Assembly: GCA_017416505.1 (NCBI GenBank)
Contig: JAFQCI010000158.1
Span: forward strand, 1 to 22,090
Length of the DNA stretch: 22,090 nucleotides
Source of the DNA: Lachnospiraceae bacterium
GTDB lineage: Bacteria > Bacillota_A > Clostridia > Lachnospirales > Lachnospiraceae
Direction: 5' to 3'
Shown here piece by piece: positions 7,179 to 17,310 of the stretch; the first letter of the stretch is position 1; the number at the start of each line of letters is the position of its first letter. The position numbers and the translations under genes were made by a program. Under the pieces are notes generated by a model, which had not been told where the DNA came from, did not search any database, and saw nothing but the letters and a program-made list of their open reading frames with translations.

Positions 7179-8132
7179 ATGAAGCATAATACATTACAAT
7201 TTCTTCAACTTAAAAACTGTATTTTTCGCTGCCTGCCTTCCATACTGATTCTTTGTATGTTAAGCCTCGTTTTTGCAAAATATCCCGTTTTCCGACAATT
7301 ACTTCCTACGAGGGTAAATAACCTTCAGGAAATTTCTGAAGTTATGGAAAATGGAAACGGCTGTATCAAATTATCAGCTCCTACATTAACATTTACAGGC
7401 TATGTCTATAAAGAAAAAAACAACATCAAAGGTGGCTACTATTATACCTTTATAGATAATAAATGTCTTTTTGTCCTTGTGAAGACAAAAGACTTACCAC
7501 AAACCATAGAAAATTATTCTTTAAAGGGAAAAGCAGAGGAAGGGGGAACGATTTATCAGTCCTTTGTTCAGGAATTTGCAAAAGATTCATACTTAGAGGC
7601 AGATGCCTTATCCCAGATTACTCTGCCTTATTATATCAATGAAATTCATTATCCTTATTTTTCCCATATTCTTATGTGGTGTATTTTACTGATTCCATTG
7701 TTATTAAGCATTTTTAATATTTTTCTGGCATTTTATTTTTGTTTTCATCCGGAAAAAAGCTCTGTGGGTAAAAACTTATCCTCCTATGGTGACATCAGCT
7801 ACTATATTAAAACCATTAATATGCAATGTTATCACAGTCTGGTTTACAGAAATACCAACATTCTGATAACAGACGATTACATGATATATACTACTTTAAC
7901 AGACACCATTATTATAAAAATAGCCAAAATATTATATATTTCCAAACACATTCTTCCAAAGAAAAAATGGGCAAACAAACTAACACCAAGTTATAAATTA
8001 ACCTTATCCAATCAAAATGAAATGTTATATGAATTTGTTTTTCATGATGAAAAGGAAATCGATGAAATTATGAATGTATTAATTACTCTTTGTCCAAATA
8101 TCGATAATAAAACCATAGAATATTGGAAATAA
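7179..8132 (+). CDS. Unrecognised two-TM membrane protein, possible PH-like C-terminus
   Basis: A 317-residue protein I cannot assign firmly. A hydrophobic segment (about 14-33) anchors it, residues 40-160 form a predicted outside domain of alternating beta-like stretches, a second membrane segment spans about 163-187, and the rest (200-317) is cytoplasmic. The C-terminal part has a run of short beta strands and a closing helix (about 228-308) that reminds me of bacterial PH-like domains such as those in the DUF6709 group; this is an inference from pattern only. The ATG follows GGAAAGG at 8 bases. The gene is downstream of the YigZ-like gene and ends 3 bases before a terminator stem. Confidence 0.75.
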   Translation: MKHNTLQFLQLKNCIFRCLPSILILCMLSLVFAKYPVFRQLLPTRVNNLQEISEVMENGNGCIKLSAPTLTFTGYVYKEKNNIKGGYYYTFIDNKCLFVLVKTKDLPQTIENYSLKGKAEEGGTIYQSFVQEFAKDSYLEADALSQITLPYYINEIHYPYFSHILMWCILLIPLLLSIFNIFLAFYFCFHPEKSSVGKNLSSYGDISYYIKTINMQCYHSLVYRNTNILITDDYMIYTTLTDTIIIKIAKILYISKHILPKKKWANKLTPSYKLTLSNQNEMLYEFVFHDEKEIDEIMNVLITLCPNIDNKTIEYWK

Positions 8133-8183
8133 AAAAGATAACGGTAGCCTTTTTACTTCAAGGAGAACCGTTATCTCTTTTTT
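8131..8183. terminator. Bidirectional intrinsic terminator
   Basis: AGATAACGGT (8136-8145) pairs perfectly with ACCGTTATCT (8167-8176) around a 21-base loop. CTTTTTT follows on the plus strand, and AAAAAA (8131-8136) gives the T-tract on the minus strand. It ends the rightward pair and the long leftward cluster that finishes with queF. The 8184-8225 stretch holds nothing I can name. Confidence 0.85.
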
Positions 8184-8225
8184 ACTATTTCTACGGCAAA
8201 TTTATTAAATCTATTGCCAGGAAAA

Positions 8226-8732
8226 TTAGCGATTGTCTACTTTTTCCGGATATAAATCATGGTTTGCCAGACGATTCCATGCTACTTCTTCCCACTTCGT
8301 TCCCGGTTTACCATAATTACAATATGGGTCAATGGAAATTCCTCCTCTTGGAGTGAACTTTCCCCACACCTCAATATACTTTGGGTCCATCAATTCAATC
8401 AAATCTTTCATAATAATATTTACACAGTCTTCATGAAAATCTCCATGATTTCGGAAACTAAATAAATATAATTTAAGGGATTTGCTTTCTACCATCTTAA
8501 CATCCGGTACATAGGAAATATAAATCGTAGCAAAATCCGGTTGTCCGGTCATAGGACACAAACTGGTAAATTCCGGACAATTAAACTTTACAAAATAATC
8601 ATTTCCCTGATGTTTGTTTACAAAGCTTTCTAATACCCCTTTATCGTAGTCCTTTGGATATTCTGTCTTTTTGTTACCAAGCATGGTAACTCCCTTTAAT
8701 TCTTCTGCACTTCTTCCTTCCATAATCTGCAC
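8226..8732 (-). CDS. queF: NADPH-dependent 7-cyano-7-deazaguanine reductase
   Basis: QueF reduces preQ0 to preQ1 in queuosine tRNA modification. The 168-residue protein is the short, single-domain form. It carries the catalytic Cys59 in [14 protein letters not shown] with the partner Asp66, and the QueF signature [20 protein letters not shown]. The start given is GTG, just after GGAAAGG; ATG at 8723, three codons in, is equally possible. It lies 30 bases after addA on the same strand and is the last gene of the cluster. No queC, queD or queE is in the window, so the rest of the pathway must be elsewhere or be bypassed by salvage. Confidence 0.96.
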   Translation of the reverse strand: MQIMEGRSAEELKGVTMLGNKKTEYPKDYDKGVLESFVNKHQGNDYFVKFNCPEFTSLCPMTGQPDFATIYISYVPDVKMVESKSLKLYLFSFRNHGDFHEDCVNIIMKDLIELMDPKYIEVWGKFTPRGGISIDPYCNYGKPGTKWEEVAWNRLANHDLYPEKVDNR

Positions 8733-8762
8733 TTATCCTTTCCATCCATAATTTTTTTCACC

Positions 8763-11700
8763 TTAAAGGTTTACTTTTATTTCTTTTTCCATGGTAACGG
8801 AGTAAATATAACATTCCTTTACCTTTTTCTTTGTTAATTGTTCCAGGGCTTTCTTATAATACTCCAATTGCTCCTGATATAAATGAATTAATTTTTCTTC
8901 TCCCGTCTGTCCTTTTACCCGGTCAGTTTTATAATCCACCAATACCAGTCCATCTTCTTCCTCAAAATATAAATCGATAATTCCCTGAACTAAAACCATT
9001 TCCTCAAGGTCTATTTCCTGATTGATTTTTGACATCGGCATTCCCGCCATAAACTGAGTTTCCTTAAACAACTTTCCTTTTGCATCTGCCATTTTCATCC
9101 GCTTTCCTAATTCTGTTTTAAAAAGCTGATATAAGTTATAAAAATTCGTACAACTTAAAATTTCTTCCGAAATTTTCCCAGCAGAAATTAATTCCAAGGT
9201 ACTATGTTCTAAGTCTTTTACCGTATTTACCCTCTGAAAATCCAGTAACTCATAAAGTTTATGAACTAAAGTTCCCCGTTTTGCACCCTCAACTTCTTCT
9301 TTGTCCGATATAAAAGCAGGGCAAGGAATTTGAGTTTCTGATTCTTTCCACGAATCCCATTCTTCCTCTTCTTCCGTATACATACTTAATTTCTTTAATT
9401 CCGTAACGGTATACTTTCCTTTTTGTATGGTTTCCTGATAAAAAGGATACTCCCAGTCTAAGACCTTTTTCCTTTCTTCCCACTCCTCTTTATCTTTTTC
9501 TCTCTCAGCCAGAGTCTTTAATTTATCAAGCCGGATTGCATCTTTTATTATCTCCCTGGCCTTCTCTTTTATTAAATCCTCTTTCGAAACAACAGAAACT
9601 TCATATTCTCCAATATCCTTGGACAATACACTAAGAATCCAGTCCAAAAAAGAATTTTGAAACTCCAGTTCACTTAAAGTTACTCCTTTTAACTGCCAGG
9701 ATTGTAGCTCTCCCCCGGCAACGCCTTCGTTTTTCCTTTGCATATTCTCCATACAAAGCATAAGCTCTGCAGACATTTTCTTCTGACACCCCGTTAAAAG
9801 AAGTTTTTCCCTTCCTCTTGTCATTGCAACATAAAGGATTCGAATTTCTTCCGCAAGATTTTCCAATAATAAATGTCGGTTAAAAATAGACCTGATGGCA
9901 CTTTTTTCCCTAACTCTTTCTTTTATATTATAAACAAATCCAGCCAGATAAAAATCAGGATGTATCACTACATTCTTTCGTAAATCCATCTGGTTGAATT
10001 TCCTGCCTAAGCCACTGACAAAGCAAATGGGAAATTCCAAACCCTTACTTTTATGAATACTCATGATGCGTACCACATCTTCTTCCTCACCCAGAAGCTT
10101 TGCTTCTCCAAAATCCATGTCATGTTCCCGGATTTTTCTCATATAGGATAAAAAGTGGAACAAATCTCCTTTTTCTGCTTTTTCGAAGGCTTTTGCCTTT
10201 TCCAATAAGAAATACAGATTTCCTTCCCTGATTTCACCCTTTTCCATAGCACGGATATAATATAAATATCCTGTTTTTTCATAGCAAAAATGAATGAGTT
10301 CCCCTAGTGAAAGGACTTCTTTTTCCTGTTTTATTTCCTCTATCAACTGAAAAAATCTCTTTATGGATTCCGAGATTTCATCTTCATTTTGAAGAGAATA
10401 GCATTCCATTCTTTCATAAAAAGAAAGACCCTTATCTTCTTTGGAGAAAATTTTAATCTTTGCCAGTTCCTCAGAGGAAAGTCCCACAATAGGACTCTTT
10501 AATACTGACACCAAATCAATATCAATATAACGGTTATCTATGATATTTAAAAATGCCAACATGGTTTTTACTTCCATGGTTTGAAAATATCCCTTAGAAG
10601 AATCCGTAAAACAAGGAATCTGCTCCTCCACTAACACCTCTTCCATCACATCAGACCAGCCTTTTAAGCTTCGAAGTAAAATTACTACATCTTTATAGGT
10701 TGCCCTGCGATAAGCATTCTGTCTCTTATCATAGACATATTGAGGATTTTCTCCAAAAAGCATTTCTTTTATTTTGTTTGCAATCATTCTGGCTTCCAGT
10801 TCACTTTGGGAGATTTCATCCTCCTCACCTTGAATTGCAACCATTAATTCTGTTCTTCCCCCTACCTGTTCTTCTGTTTCCGGATAAGGAAAGCCTGTTG
10901 CCAAGGCTACGGAATCATCGTATTCAATGCCACCCATTCTCTCTTTCATAATACTTTTAAAAATATGATTTACATCTTTAAGAAGAGAAAGTCTGCTTCT
11001 GAAATTATCCCTTAACTCAATCAATTCGCCATTTTTTAAAGAATTTTTATAATCATGGTACTTATTCATAAAAATTTCCGGCTTTGCCATACGGAATTTA
11101 TAAATGCTCTGTTTTACATCACCTACCATAAAACGGTTTCTTTGACCTTCCTTTGTTTTGGCAATAGAGGAAAGAATATATTCCTGAATATAGTTACTGT
11201 CCTGATATTCATCAATCATAATTTCCACATAATAATCAGATAATTCCCTGGCAACGGTACTTGGAACAAAATTTCCAGATTCATCATAACTTTCAATCAA
11301 AATGTCCAGCGCAAAGTGTTCTATATCACTAAAATCATAACAATTTTTTTCATGTTTTAATTCCAAAAATTTCTCTGAAAATCCAATACAGACATCAATA
11401 TATCCCGTCATTACCGGTGCCATTTTTAGGATTTCTTCCTGAATTTCCATTAAGGTCTTAGCAAACATCTGCTCACTTAAATTTTTTACTATCTTCTTTA
11501 CTGTATCTCTGGCATCTTTAAACGTATCTATCAGACTTTCCAGCATATCATCTTTTTTTCTGGCAAGGGTAGAAAATTTTAAATGCTCCAGTTTTTCCAC
11601 CATTTCATCAAAATCTGAAATGACAAGTAATTCGTCTAATATCGCAATATCATTCAGTACTGTAGTTTTATAGGTATATGGACCTCCCGGTTCTTCCGTA

Positions 11701-12407
11701 AGATTTAACATCATAAGTTCAATTTCTTTTGCTTCTTCTAAGCGTTCCTTGGCATATTCCATACAAAAAAGAATCCATGGCATCCGGCTTAATTCTTCCT
11801 GGGATTGGACTGCAAACAATTCTTTTCCCCGTTCCAGCCATTTCCCCGGTCTTGGGTCACTGGAGCAATATCCATAAAGGGTTTCTATCATTTCCTCTAA
11901 CACCGTATCTTTTTTCCCTGCCACAAAACTTTCTACAAAGGCTAAAAATTCCGGTGTTTTTTGCTGATATGCCTCTTCCAATACCTCCTGCATTGCCTTT
12001 TCCTTTAAAATCGCCAGCTCCGACTCGTCTCCGATTCTAAAATTCGGGTCCAGTCCCACCTTTAAGAAATGGGATTTTACCAGTTGATAACAAAAACTGT
12101 CAATGGTCATAATCTGGGCATTTGGTAAAAGGGAAAGCTGTTTTGCCAGAAATTCATTGGCAACCTCTTCTTTTAACTTATTCTCAAGGGTTTCTCCAAT
12201 ACGCTCCCGCATTTCAAAAGCGGCAGCCTTGGTAAAGGTTACCAGCAAAAAGCGGTCTACATCCACAGGATTTTCTTTGTCCAGAATCCGGTTCATCATT
12301 CGCTCAACTAAAACTGCGGTCTTACCGGCTCCCGCTCCCGCAGAAACCAATAAATTCTGATTTCTTGCATCAATAACCCTTTGCTGTTCTTTCGTCCAGT
12401 TCGGCAT
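8763..12407 (-). CDS. addA: ATP-dependent helicase/nuclease subunit A
   Basis: AddA is the UvrD-type helicase and one of two nucleases of AddAB, the Gram-positive counterpart of RecBCD in double-strand break processing. The 1214-residue protein shows, in order: Walker A SAGAGAGKT (22-30), Walker B region IDEYQDSN, GDVKQSIYKFR, RDNFRS, SIHKSKGLEFP, and VAMTRGREKLLLTG. The C-terminal RecB-like nuclease has GIID (Asp1145) and VDYKT (Asp1158, Lys1160). The more usual Walker A reads AGAGTGKT; Ala in place of that Thr should be neutral. The ATG directly follows the addB TAA, so the subunits are made together. Confidence 0.98.
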   Translation of the reverse strand: MPNWTKEQQRVIDARNQNLLVSAGAGAGKTAVLVERMMNRILDKENPVDVDRFLLVTFTKAAAFEMRERIGETLENKLKEEVANEFLAKQLSLLPNAQIMTIDSFCYQLVKSHFLKVGLDPNFRIGDESELAILKEKAMQEVLEEAYQQKTPEFLAFVESFVAGKKDTVLEEMIETLYGYCSSDPRPGKWLERGKELFAVQSQEELSRMPWILFCMEYAKERLEEAKEIELMMLNLTEEPGGPYTYKTTVLNDIAILDELLVISDFDEMVEKLEHLKFSTLARKKDDMLESLIDTFKDARDTVKKIVKNLSEQMFAKTLMEIQEEILKMAPVMTGYIDVCIGFSEKFLELKHEKNCYDFSDIEHFALDILIESYDESGNFVPSTVARELSDYYVEIMIDEYQDSNYIQEYILSSIAKTKEGQRNRFMVGDVKQSIYKFRMAKPEIFMNKYHDYKNSLKNGELIELRDNFRSRLSLLKDVNHIFKSIMKERMGGIEYDDSVALATGFPYPETEEQVGGRTELMVAIQGEEDEISQSELEARMIANKIKEMLFGENPQYVYDKRQNAYRRATYKDVVILLRSLKGWSDVMEEVLVEEQIPCFTDSSKGYFQTMEVKTMLAFLNIIDNRYIDIDLVSVLKSPIVGLSSEELAKIKIFSKEDKGLSFYERMECYSLQNEDEISESIKRFFQLIEEIKQEKEVLSLGELIHFCYEKTGYLYYIRAMEKGEIREGNLYFLLEKAKAFEKAEKGDLFHFLSYMRKIREHDMDFGEAKLLGEEEDVVRIMSIHKSKGLEFPICFVSGLGRKFNQMDLRKNVVIHPDFYLAGFVYNIKERVREKSAIRSIFNRHLLLENLAEEIRILYVAMTRGREKLLLTGCQKKMSAELMLCMENMQRKNEGVAGGELQSWQLKGVTLSELEFQNSFLDWILSVLSKDIGEYEVSVVSKEDLIKEKAREIIKDAIRLDKLKTLAEREKDKEEWEERKKVLDWEYPFYQETIQKGKYTVTELKKLSMYTEEEEEWDSWKESETQIPCPAFISDKEEVEGAKRGTLVHKLYELLDFQRVNTVKDLEHSTLELISAGKISEEILSCTNFYNLYQLFKTELGKRMKMADAKGKLFKETQFMAGMPMSKINQEIDLEEMVLVQGIIDLYFEEEDGLVLVDYKTDRVKGQTGEEKLIHLYQEQLEYYKKALEQLTKKKVKECYIYSVTMEKEIKVNL

Positions 12408-15400
12408 TTACTTTCCCTCCTTCCTTTTTTCCAGTTCTTCCTCCATCAGCTCCATGGCTTTTACTTTACTTAATTTCGTATAGTCCCGGCATCCGTTGTT
12501 TTTTCCGTCAAAATGACAAATTCCACTGTAATCACAATATTCACAAGGATTTTTATCCTTGGTTCGAACAGGATTTATATTAATATTTCCCTCTTTCATC
12601 AAGGAAACGATATCCTCTGCCTTAAATTTTGCATAATCCTGTAACATTTTAATACTGTCATTGGAAAGCACTTTGGAATTTGCTGAAATCTCCCCTGCCT
12701 TTGTAAAGGAAACCGGAATTACCAGTTTCTTTCCATCTGCGGCACTTTCCAAATGAGAAATACAACCATAATCCAGATTGGCATACCCCTCTAACTTCAA
12801 TTCTTTTAACAAGGTATCTTCCGTAGATTCCTTTTCATTTCGTTCAATATAAGGGTCCTTTAACTCATAATAGAAAAATCCCGCCGGAATAATCTGCTTT
12901 CCTTTCTGCTTATTTTTTTCTATCTGCATCATGGCATTTAGATAAATAATTAACTGCATTCGGATTCCTGCATAAAAATCCACCAAATCAAAGGTAGTGG
13001 CTCCGGACTTGTAATCTACGATTTTTAAATACACCTTATCCTCTTCCTCATATCGGTCTACACGGTCGATGATTCCTTTTAATTCTAAGACTTCCCCATC
13101 TGTTTCAATAACCGTATCCGTCAACACATTACGGTTATGCTCAAAGGATAATTCAAAGTGAGCCGGATTAAAATCTCCTCTTAAAATCTGCTTTTGCAAT
13201 GCCCATGCTGTTCGCTTGGAAATTCGCTTGATATGATGAAGCATATACCCATTTCTGCTATTGCTTTCAAAAATATCACTGTCGTATTTCGCCACTACCT
13301 CATCCACGATTGCCTCAATTTTCGCATCCCGCTCTTCATCTTTTAAAGTTTTCCATAGATTATGGTCTGTTGCCTCCTTGGAAAATGAATCAATGACCTC
13401 ATGAAAAATAGTTCCCAACTGCATACTGGTCACTTTATATTCTTCTCTTTCTTTTAGCTCCAGTCCATACCGCACAAAATAGGAAAAAGGACAGCCTGCA
13501 TACTGTTCCAATAACGAAACACTATAATTTCGATATAATTCATAAAGCATATTTGCTGTTTCTTTCTCTAAACCTAATTCCTCATTTTTATACTGCTTTC
13601 CTTGTATCATAAGGGATAGAATTTCTTTCGTATCTTCTCTTTCCTCTAAAAATCCGTAAAGTAATGCCAGTTCTCTTTCCTCTTCTTCACCTAAGACATC
13701 CTTTTTCCAAAGGAATAAAAATCTTTCCAGTAAATGTTCTAAGGTAATATTCTCCTTACTTTCCACACCATCTATCATCGTAATCTTAGGAAAGATTTTC
13801 TTTAAACGGGATAGCACATAAGAAGTTCTTAAACTGCTTTGGTCCCGTCCCATCTTAGAAAAAGACAGATAAAGTTTCTCACTAGGCTTGCTAAGACAAA
13901 GGTACAGATAGTATTGTTCAAAAAAAGACTGCGTTTTCTGATTAAACGCCAGTTCCAGCCCTTTGTCACTGATGTTTTGCCGCTCCATATCATTGAAAAT
14001 TCCCGCACTATCCTTTCCCGCCGGCACAATTCCATCATTCATATGCAGGAAAAACAATACCTTTACATTGCTAATTCTGGTTCTTTGCATATCACCAATG
14101 ATAACCTGGTCAAGACTTGGAGGAATGACACCCACAGAAATTCCGGAAAATCCCGTTTCTAATATCTGTCTTACCTCTTTTAAAGGAAGTTCCTTTTCCC
14201 CTAATATGGTCACCATTTCATCAAATAATTCCATTACCTTTAAATATAATTTACTGTCTGCCTTTGCTTTTGCTTTATTTCCACTGTTCTCCAGGTTTTC
14301 GCAGCGTTTATTGATTTTTTCATATACCTCATGTTTTAGGATAAATTCATATAATGCCCCTAATACTTCCTTTACGGTAACGTGCTTTTTCCCTAAAACT
14401 TCCTCTAAATCCGAAACCTCCTCCATAAATATACTTCGGATTTCATTGATTTTCTCTAAGGATTCCTCCTGCATATACCGGAGTTTTCTTTTAAACTCCT
14501 TTTGATACCTGTTTTTTCCCCGGATTCCTGTTGCAAGAATATAGTTCTCCAACTCTTCCACCTGACTGGAATTAAGATGGGAAATTCCCGATTTTAGATA
14601 TAAGAAAACCGATTCATAAGAATAATTTTTTTCCATCATTTCCAATACGCCAAGAACTCCCGTCATCAAAGGATGCTGGCTGTATTGCTGGTTCTGGTCG
14701 AAGAAAAAAGGTATTTTTAGTTTTGTAAAAATACTTTCTACTTCCTTACGGCTGCCTTCCAAATCACCACAAATCACCGCAAAATCACGATAATGGTACT
14801 TTTCACTTCGAACCATTTTAGCAATGGTCTTCGCCGCAAAATCCATTTCTTCCTTAGGGTTCATCAAAGAAACCAATTTAATATCCTTTGTTTCTTCCTC
14901 CATGGTCGTAAAAGGATACTGAAACAGACTTTTCTCCAAATTTAACAATTCCTTGGAATCCTTAAACCGATGGGGTGTGTCTAAATAGGTTTCTCTTATC
15001 TCTCCCCCATGGCGAATCGCCAGTTCTTTTAATTTAACCGCAGCGATTTTACTAAAATAAAACAACTGGTGTTCCTTTACCTTTCCACTATCCGCCTTTT
15101 CATCCATAGTCAAAGTGCAGACTATCTTTTTGGTATACTTCATAAGTTCATCCAGTAAAGTGTATTGAATCGGCGTAAAACCGGTATAAGAGTCCAGATA
15201 AATCGTAGCACCTTTTAATAAGTTAGATTCCGGAATCAAATTTCCTAATTCATATAGAATCTGCTCCCCTACCAGGTATTTTCCTTCCACCTCTTTTAGA
15301 AAGGCTTCGTAAATCAAAGCAAGGTCTTTACACTTATAAAACAAAGCACTTCCCTCTTCTAACTTTTCATTCATGGCAAGTATTTTTTCTGGTGTTACCT

Positions 15401-15797
15401 CGTATTGCACAAACTCACTTAGCATAGATTTCATTTTATCAATAAAACCGGCAGTGGAAAAAGAACCTGTAAAATAGCAAAACTGACTCTTTTTTTCCTC
15501 CAATACCTTTCGAAGCATCATATTCATTCCGATTTCTGAAAGCATTTCTTTGGTATCCACACATTGTTCTTCAAAAATCCGGTAGGCAAGACGATGAAAA
15601 CTTAAAATATCTATGTTCGCCGCCCCTTTATCAGGGTGCATCAAAATAATTTCCCTTTGCATCTGCATAGTATACTGCTCCGGCACTATGACAAAATACT
15701 TTTGCATAGGATGTTCCACTGCTTCTTTTATTAAAGATTCCTTTAGATAATGGGTCTTTCCATATCCACTTCTTCCAAGCACTAATTCTAATTCCAT
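12408..15797 (-). CDS. addB: ATP-dependent helicase/nuclease subunit B (Fe-S)
   Basis: AddB is the partner of AddA: an inactivated helicase with its own nuclease, which cuts the 5'-ended strand and takes part in Chi recognition. The 1129-residue protein begins with Walker A GRSGYGKT (8-15). Its C-terminal nuclease has GIIDRVDR and VDYKSG (Asp928, Lys930). The four cysteines of the AddB iron-sulfur staple are present: Cys769 (AGCPFSYF) and Cys1085, Cys1088, Cys1094 (CEYCDYSGIC). The start overlaps the end of the thioesterase gene by 10 bases, with AGGTGAT as ribosome site. Full length, with no sign of damage. Confidence 0.97.
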   Translation of the reverse strand: MELELVLGRSGYGKTHYLKESLIKEAVEHPMQKYFVIVPEQYTMQMQREIILMHPDKGAANIDILSFHRLAYRIFEEQCVDTKEMLSEIGMNMMLRKVLEEKKSQFCYFTGSFSTAGFIDKMKSMLSEFVQYEVTPEKILAMNEKLEEGSALFYKCKDLALIYEAFLKEVEGKYLVGEQILYELGNLIPESNLLKGATIYLDSYTGFTPIQYTLLDELMKYTKKIVCTLTMDEKADSGKVKEHQLFYFSKIAAVKLKELAIRHGGEIRETYLDTPHRFKDSKELLNLEKSLFQYPFTTMEEETKDIKLVSLMNPKEEMDFAAKTIAKMVRSEKYHYRDFAVICGDLEGSRKEVESIFTKLKIPFFFDQNQQYSQHPLMTGVLGVLEMMEKNYSYESVFLYLKSGISHLNSSQVEELENYILATGIRGKNRYQKEFKRKLRYMQEESLEKINEIRSIFMEEVSDLEEVLGKKHVTVKEVLGALYEFILKHEVYEKINKRCENLENSGNKAKAKADSKLYLKVMELFDEMVTILGEKELPLKEVRQILETGFSGISVGVIPPSLDQVIIGDMQRTRISNVKVLFFLHMNDGIVPAGKDSAGIFNDMERQNISDKGLELAFNQKTQSFFEQYYLYLCLSKPSEKLYLSFSKMGRDQSSLRTSYVLSRLKKIFPKITMIDGVESKENITLEHLLERFLFLWKKDVLGEEEERELALLYGFLEEREDTKEILSLMIQGKQYKNEELGLEKETANMLYELYRNYSVSLLEQYAGCPFSYFVRYGLELKEREEYKVTSMQLGTIFHEVIDSFSKEATDHNLWKTLKDEERDAKIEAIVDEVVAKYDSDIFESNSRNGYMLHHIKRISKRTAWALQKQILRGDFNPAHFELSFEHNRNVLTDTVIETDGEVLELKGIIDRVDRYEEEDKVYLKIVDYKSGATTFDLVDFYAGIRMQLIIYLNAMMQIEKNKQKGKQIIPAGFFYYELKDPYIERNEKESTEDTLLKELKLEGYANLDYGCISHLESAADGKKLVIPVSFTKAGEISANSKVLSNDSIKMLQDYAKFKAEDIVSLMKEGNININPVRTKDKNPCEYCDYSGICHFDGKNNGCRDYTKLSKVKAMELMEEELEKRKEGK

Positions 15798-16231
15798 GTA
15801 TCATCACCTTTTGCTTCTAAGGATTCCATAAAAATATCATAATATTTTTTTGCAGATTTTTTTAAGTGCATAGGCCGGAAATTCCTGTCCACAAAACAAT
15901 GTCCGGACTTTCCAAGCACACAAAGTTCTCCATCTCTTTTCATTTCATATTCAAATTGCAAGCGGATTCCATCAAATAAAGTTACATATAAATCAAGGGT
16001 AAATTCTTCTCCAAACTTAAATGGCTTCTTAAATTCACAATTTACAGATAAAACAGGGGATATCACATCATCCGCTTCCATCTTGTCATATCCGACTCCA
16101 ATCTTCTCCAAATATGAAACCCTTGCCTCCTCCATCCAACGAACGTAATTGGAATGATGAACCACTCCCATCTGGTCTGTTTCATAATAATTTACTTTTC
16201 TTCCATACTGATGTACTAAAATTCGACTCAT
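15788..16231 (-). CDS. Acyl-CoA thioesterase, YbgC/4HBT hotdog family
   Basis: A 147-residue hotdog-fold protein with the YbgC/4-hydroxybenzoyl-CoA thioesterase active-site motif YYETDQMGVVHHSNYVRWMEEAR; the Asp in ETDQMG is the expected catalytic residue. Such enzymes hydrolyse short or aromatic acyl-CoA; the true substrate cannot be read from sequence. I place the start at ATG 16231, where GAGG sits 5 bases upstream; a GTG two codons earlier (16237) is the alternative. The gene lies 8 bases after mutY and overlaps addB by 10 bases, so it is embedded in the repair cluster, although its chemistry has no obvious link to repair. Confidence 0.9.
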   Translation of the reverse strand: MSRILVHQYGRKVNYYETDQMGVVHHSNYVRWMEEARVSYLEKIGVGYDKMEADDVISPVLSVNCEFKKPFKFGEEFTLDLYVTLFDGIRLQFEYEMKRDGELCVLGKSGHCFVDRNFRPMHLKKSAKKYYDIFMESLEAKGDDTWN

Positions 16232-16239
16232 ATGCACCT

Positions 16240-17298
16240 CTATCTTTCTTCTTCCAGCAATTCCTTTCCTAATTTAAAGGCTGTAGGAATCGCATAATCT
16301 TCTAGTTCACTTTTCTTAACAAATACCAGCTTTTTATCTTCTGGCTTTTCTTTTACTTTGATTTTTACGGCTTTTAACTGCCACTCAATATGGCTGAAAA
16401 TATGTTTTCCCTCTTTTTCCTCTATCAAATCATAATCACAAACAGAAAACTGTTGTAAGGAATGTTTCATAGCTTCTTCCATGTTTTTTATATCATGTTC
16501 TATTTCTATATTTGGAAATTCCCAAAGTCCCGCTAAAAGACCGCTGTTTTTACGCTTTATAATCGCCACTTCATTCTCACATTCCATTACAAAAAGAAAT
16601 CTCTTTTCCACTCTTCTTTGGCTTTTTTTCTTTTTTACAGGAATACAGTCTGTAAGCTCCTTTTTTCTTGCAATACAACAGGATGCTACCGGACATTCCT
16701 CACATAAAGGTGCACCATTTGGAATACATATCATTGCTCCAAGTTCCATTACAGCCTGGTTAAAATCTCCGGCTCTTTCCTTTGGCATCATGTCTAAAAT
16801 ATACTCTGTAATCTTCCTTTTGGTGGATTGTTTTAAAATGTCATCATAACTTTCTAAAATTCTTGAAAATACTCTTAATACATTTCCATCCACAGCCGGA
16901 ACCGGTATTCCAAAAGCAATGGATGAAACTGCCCCGGCAGTATATTCTCCGATTCCTTTCAAGGAAAGAATTTCTTCGTAAGTATCTGGAAACTTTCCTG
17001 AAAACTTTTCCACCATCATCCTTGCAGCAATCTGCATATTCCGAACCCGATTATAATATCCTAGTCCCTGCCATAAATTCATCAATACCTCTTCTTCGGC
17101 ATTGGCAAGACTCACTATATCCGGTAACGTTTCTATAAAACGCTCATAATAGGGTTTCACTGCTTCTACCCTGGTTTGCTGTAGCATAATTTCCGATACC
17201 CAGATACGGTAAGGGTCCTTGCTTTCTCTCCAGGGCAAAATCCTTTGATTGGTATCATACCAATACAATAAAACCTCTACAAATTCTTTTTTATCCAT
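16240..17298 (-). CDS. mutY: A/G-specific adenine glycosylase
   Basis: MutY removes adenine mispaired with 8-oxoguanine. The 352-residue protein has the HhH-GPD domain with catalytic Glu36 (SEIMLQQT), the helix-hairpin-helix LKGIGEYTAGAV (113-124), and Asp137 in VDGNV. A [4Fe-4S] cluster is formed by Cys191, Cys199, Cys202 and Cys208. The first gap is 7 residues where E. coli has 6. Residues about 225-352 are the NUDIX-like domain that recognises 8-oxoG. The ATG follows AAAGGGAAG, 12 bases after the preceding stop. A normal full-length MutY inside the addAB cluster. Confidence 0.96.
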   Translation of the reverse strand: MDKKEFVEVLLYWYDTNQRILPWRESKDPYRIWVSEIMLQQTRVEAVKPYYERFIETLPDIVSLANAEEEVLMNLWQGLGYYNRVRNMQIAARMMVEKFSGKFPDTYEEILSLKGIGEYTAGAVSSIAFGIPVPAVDGNVLRVFSRILESYDDILKQSTKRKITEYILDMMPKERAGDFNQAVMELGAMICIPNGAPLCEECPVASCCIARKKELTDCIPVKKKKSQRRVEKRFLFVMECENEVAIIKRKNSGLLAGLWEFPNIEIEHDIKNMEEAMKHSLQQFSVCDYDLIEEKEGKHIFSHIEWQLKAVKIKVKEKPEDKKLVFVKKSELEDYAIPTAFKLGKELLEEER

Positions 17299-17310
17299 AT
17301 TCTTCCCTTT

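Noticed and set aside
11729..12040. 103-residue plus-strand ORF inside addA
   Set aside because: Antisense shadow of addA with no ribosome site and no recognisable motif.
13963..14505. 180-residue plus-strand ORF inside addB
   Set aside because: It is antisense to a full-length, motif-complete addB and has low-complexity Ser/Phe-rich composition typical of reverse reading of an A/T-rich gene.
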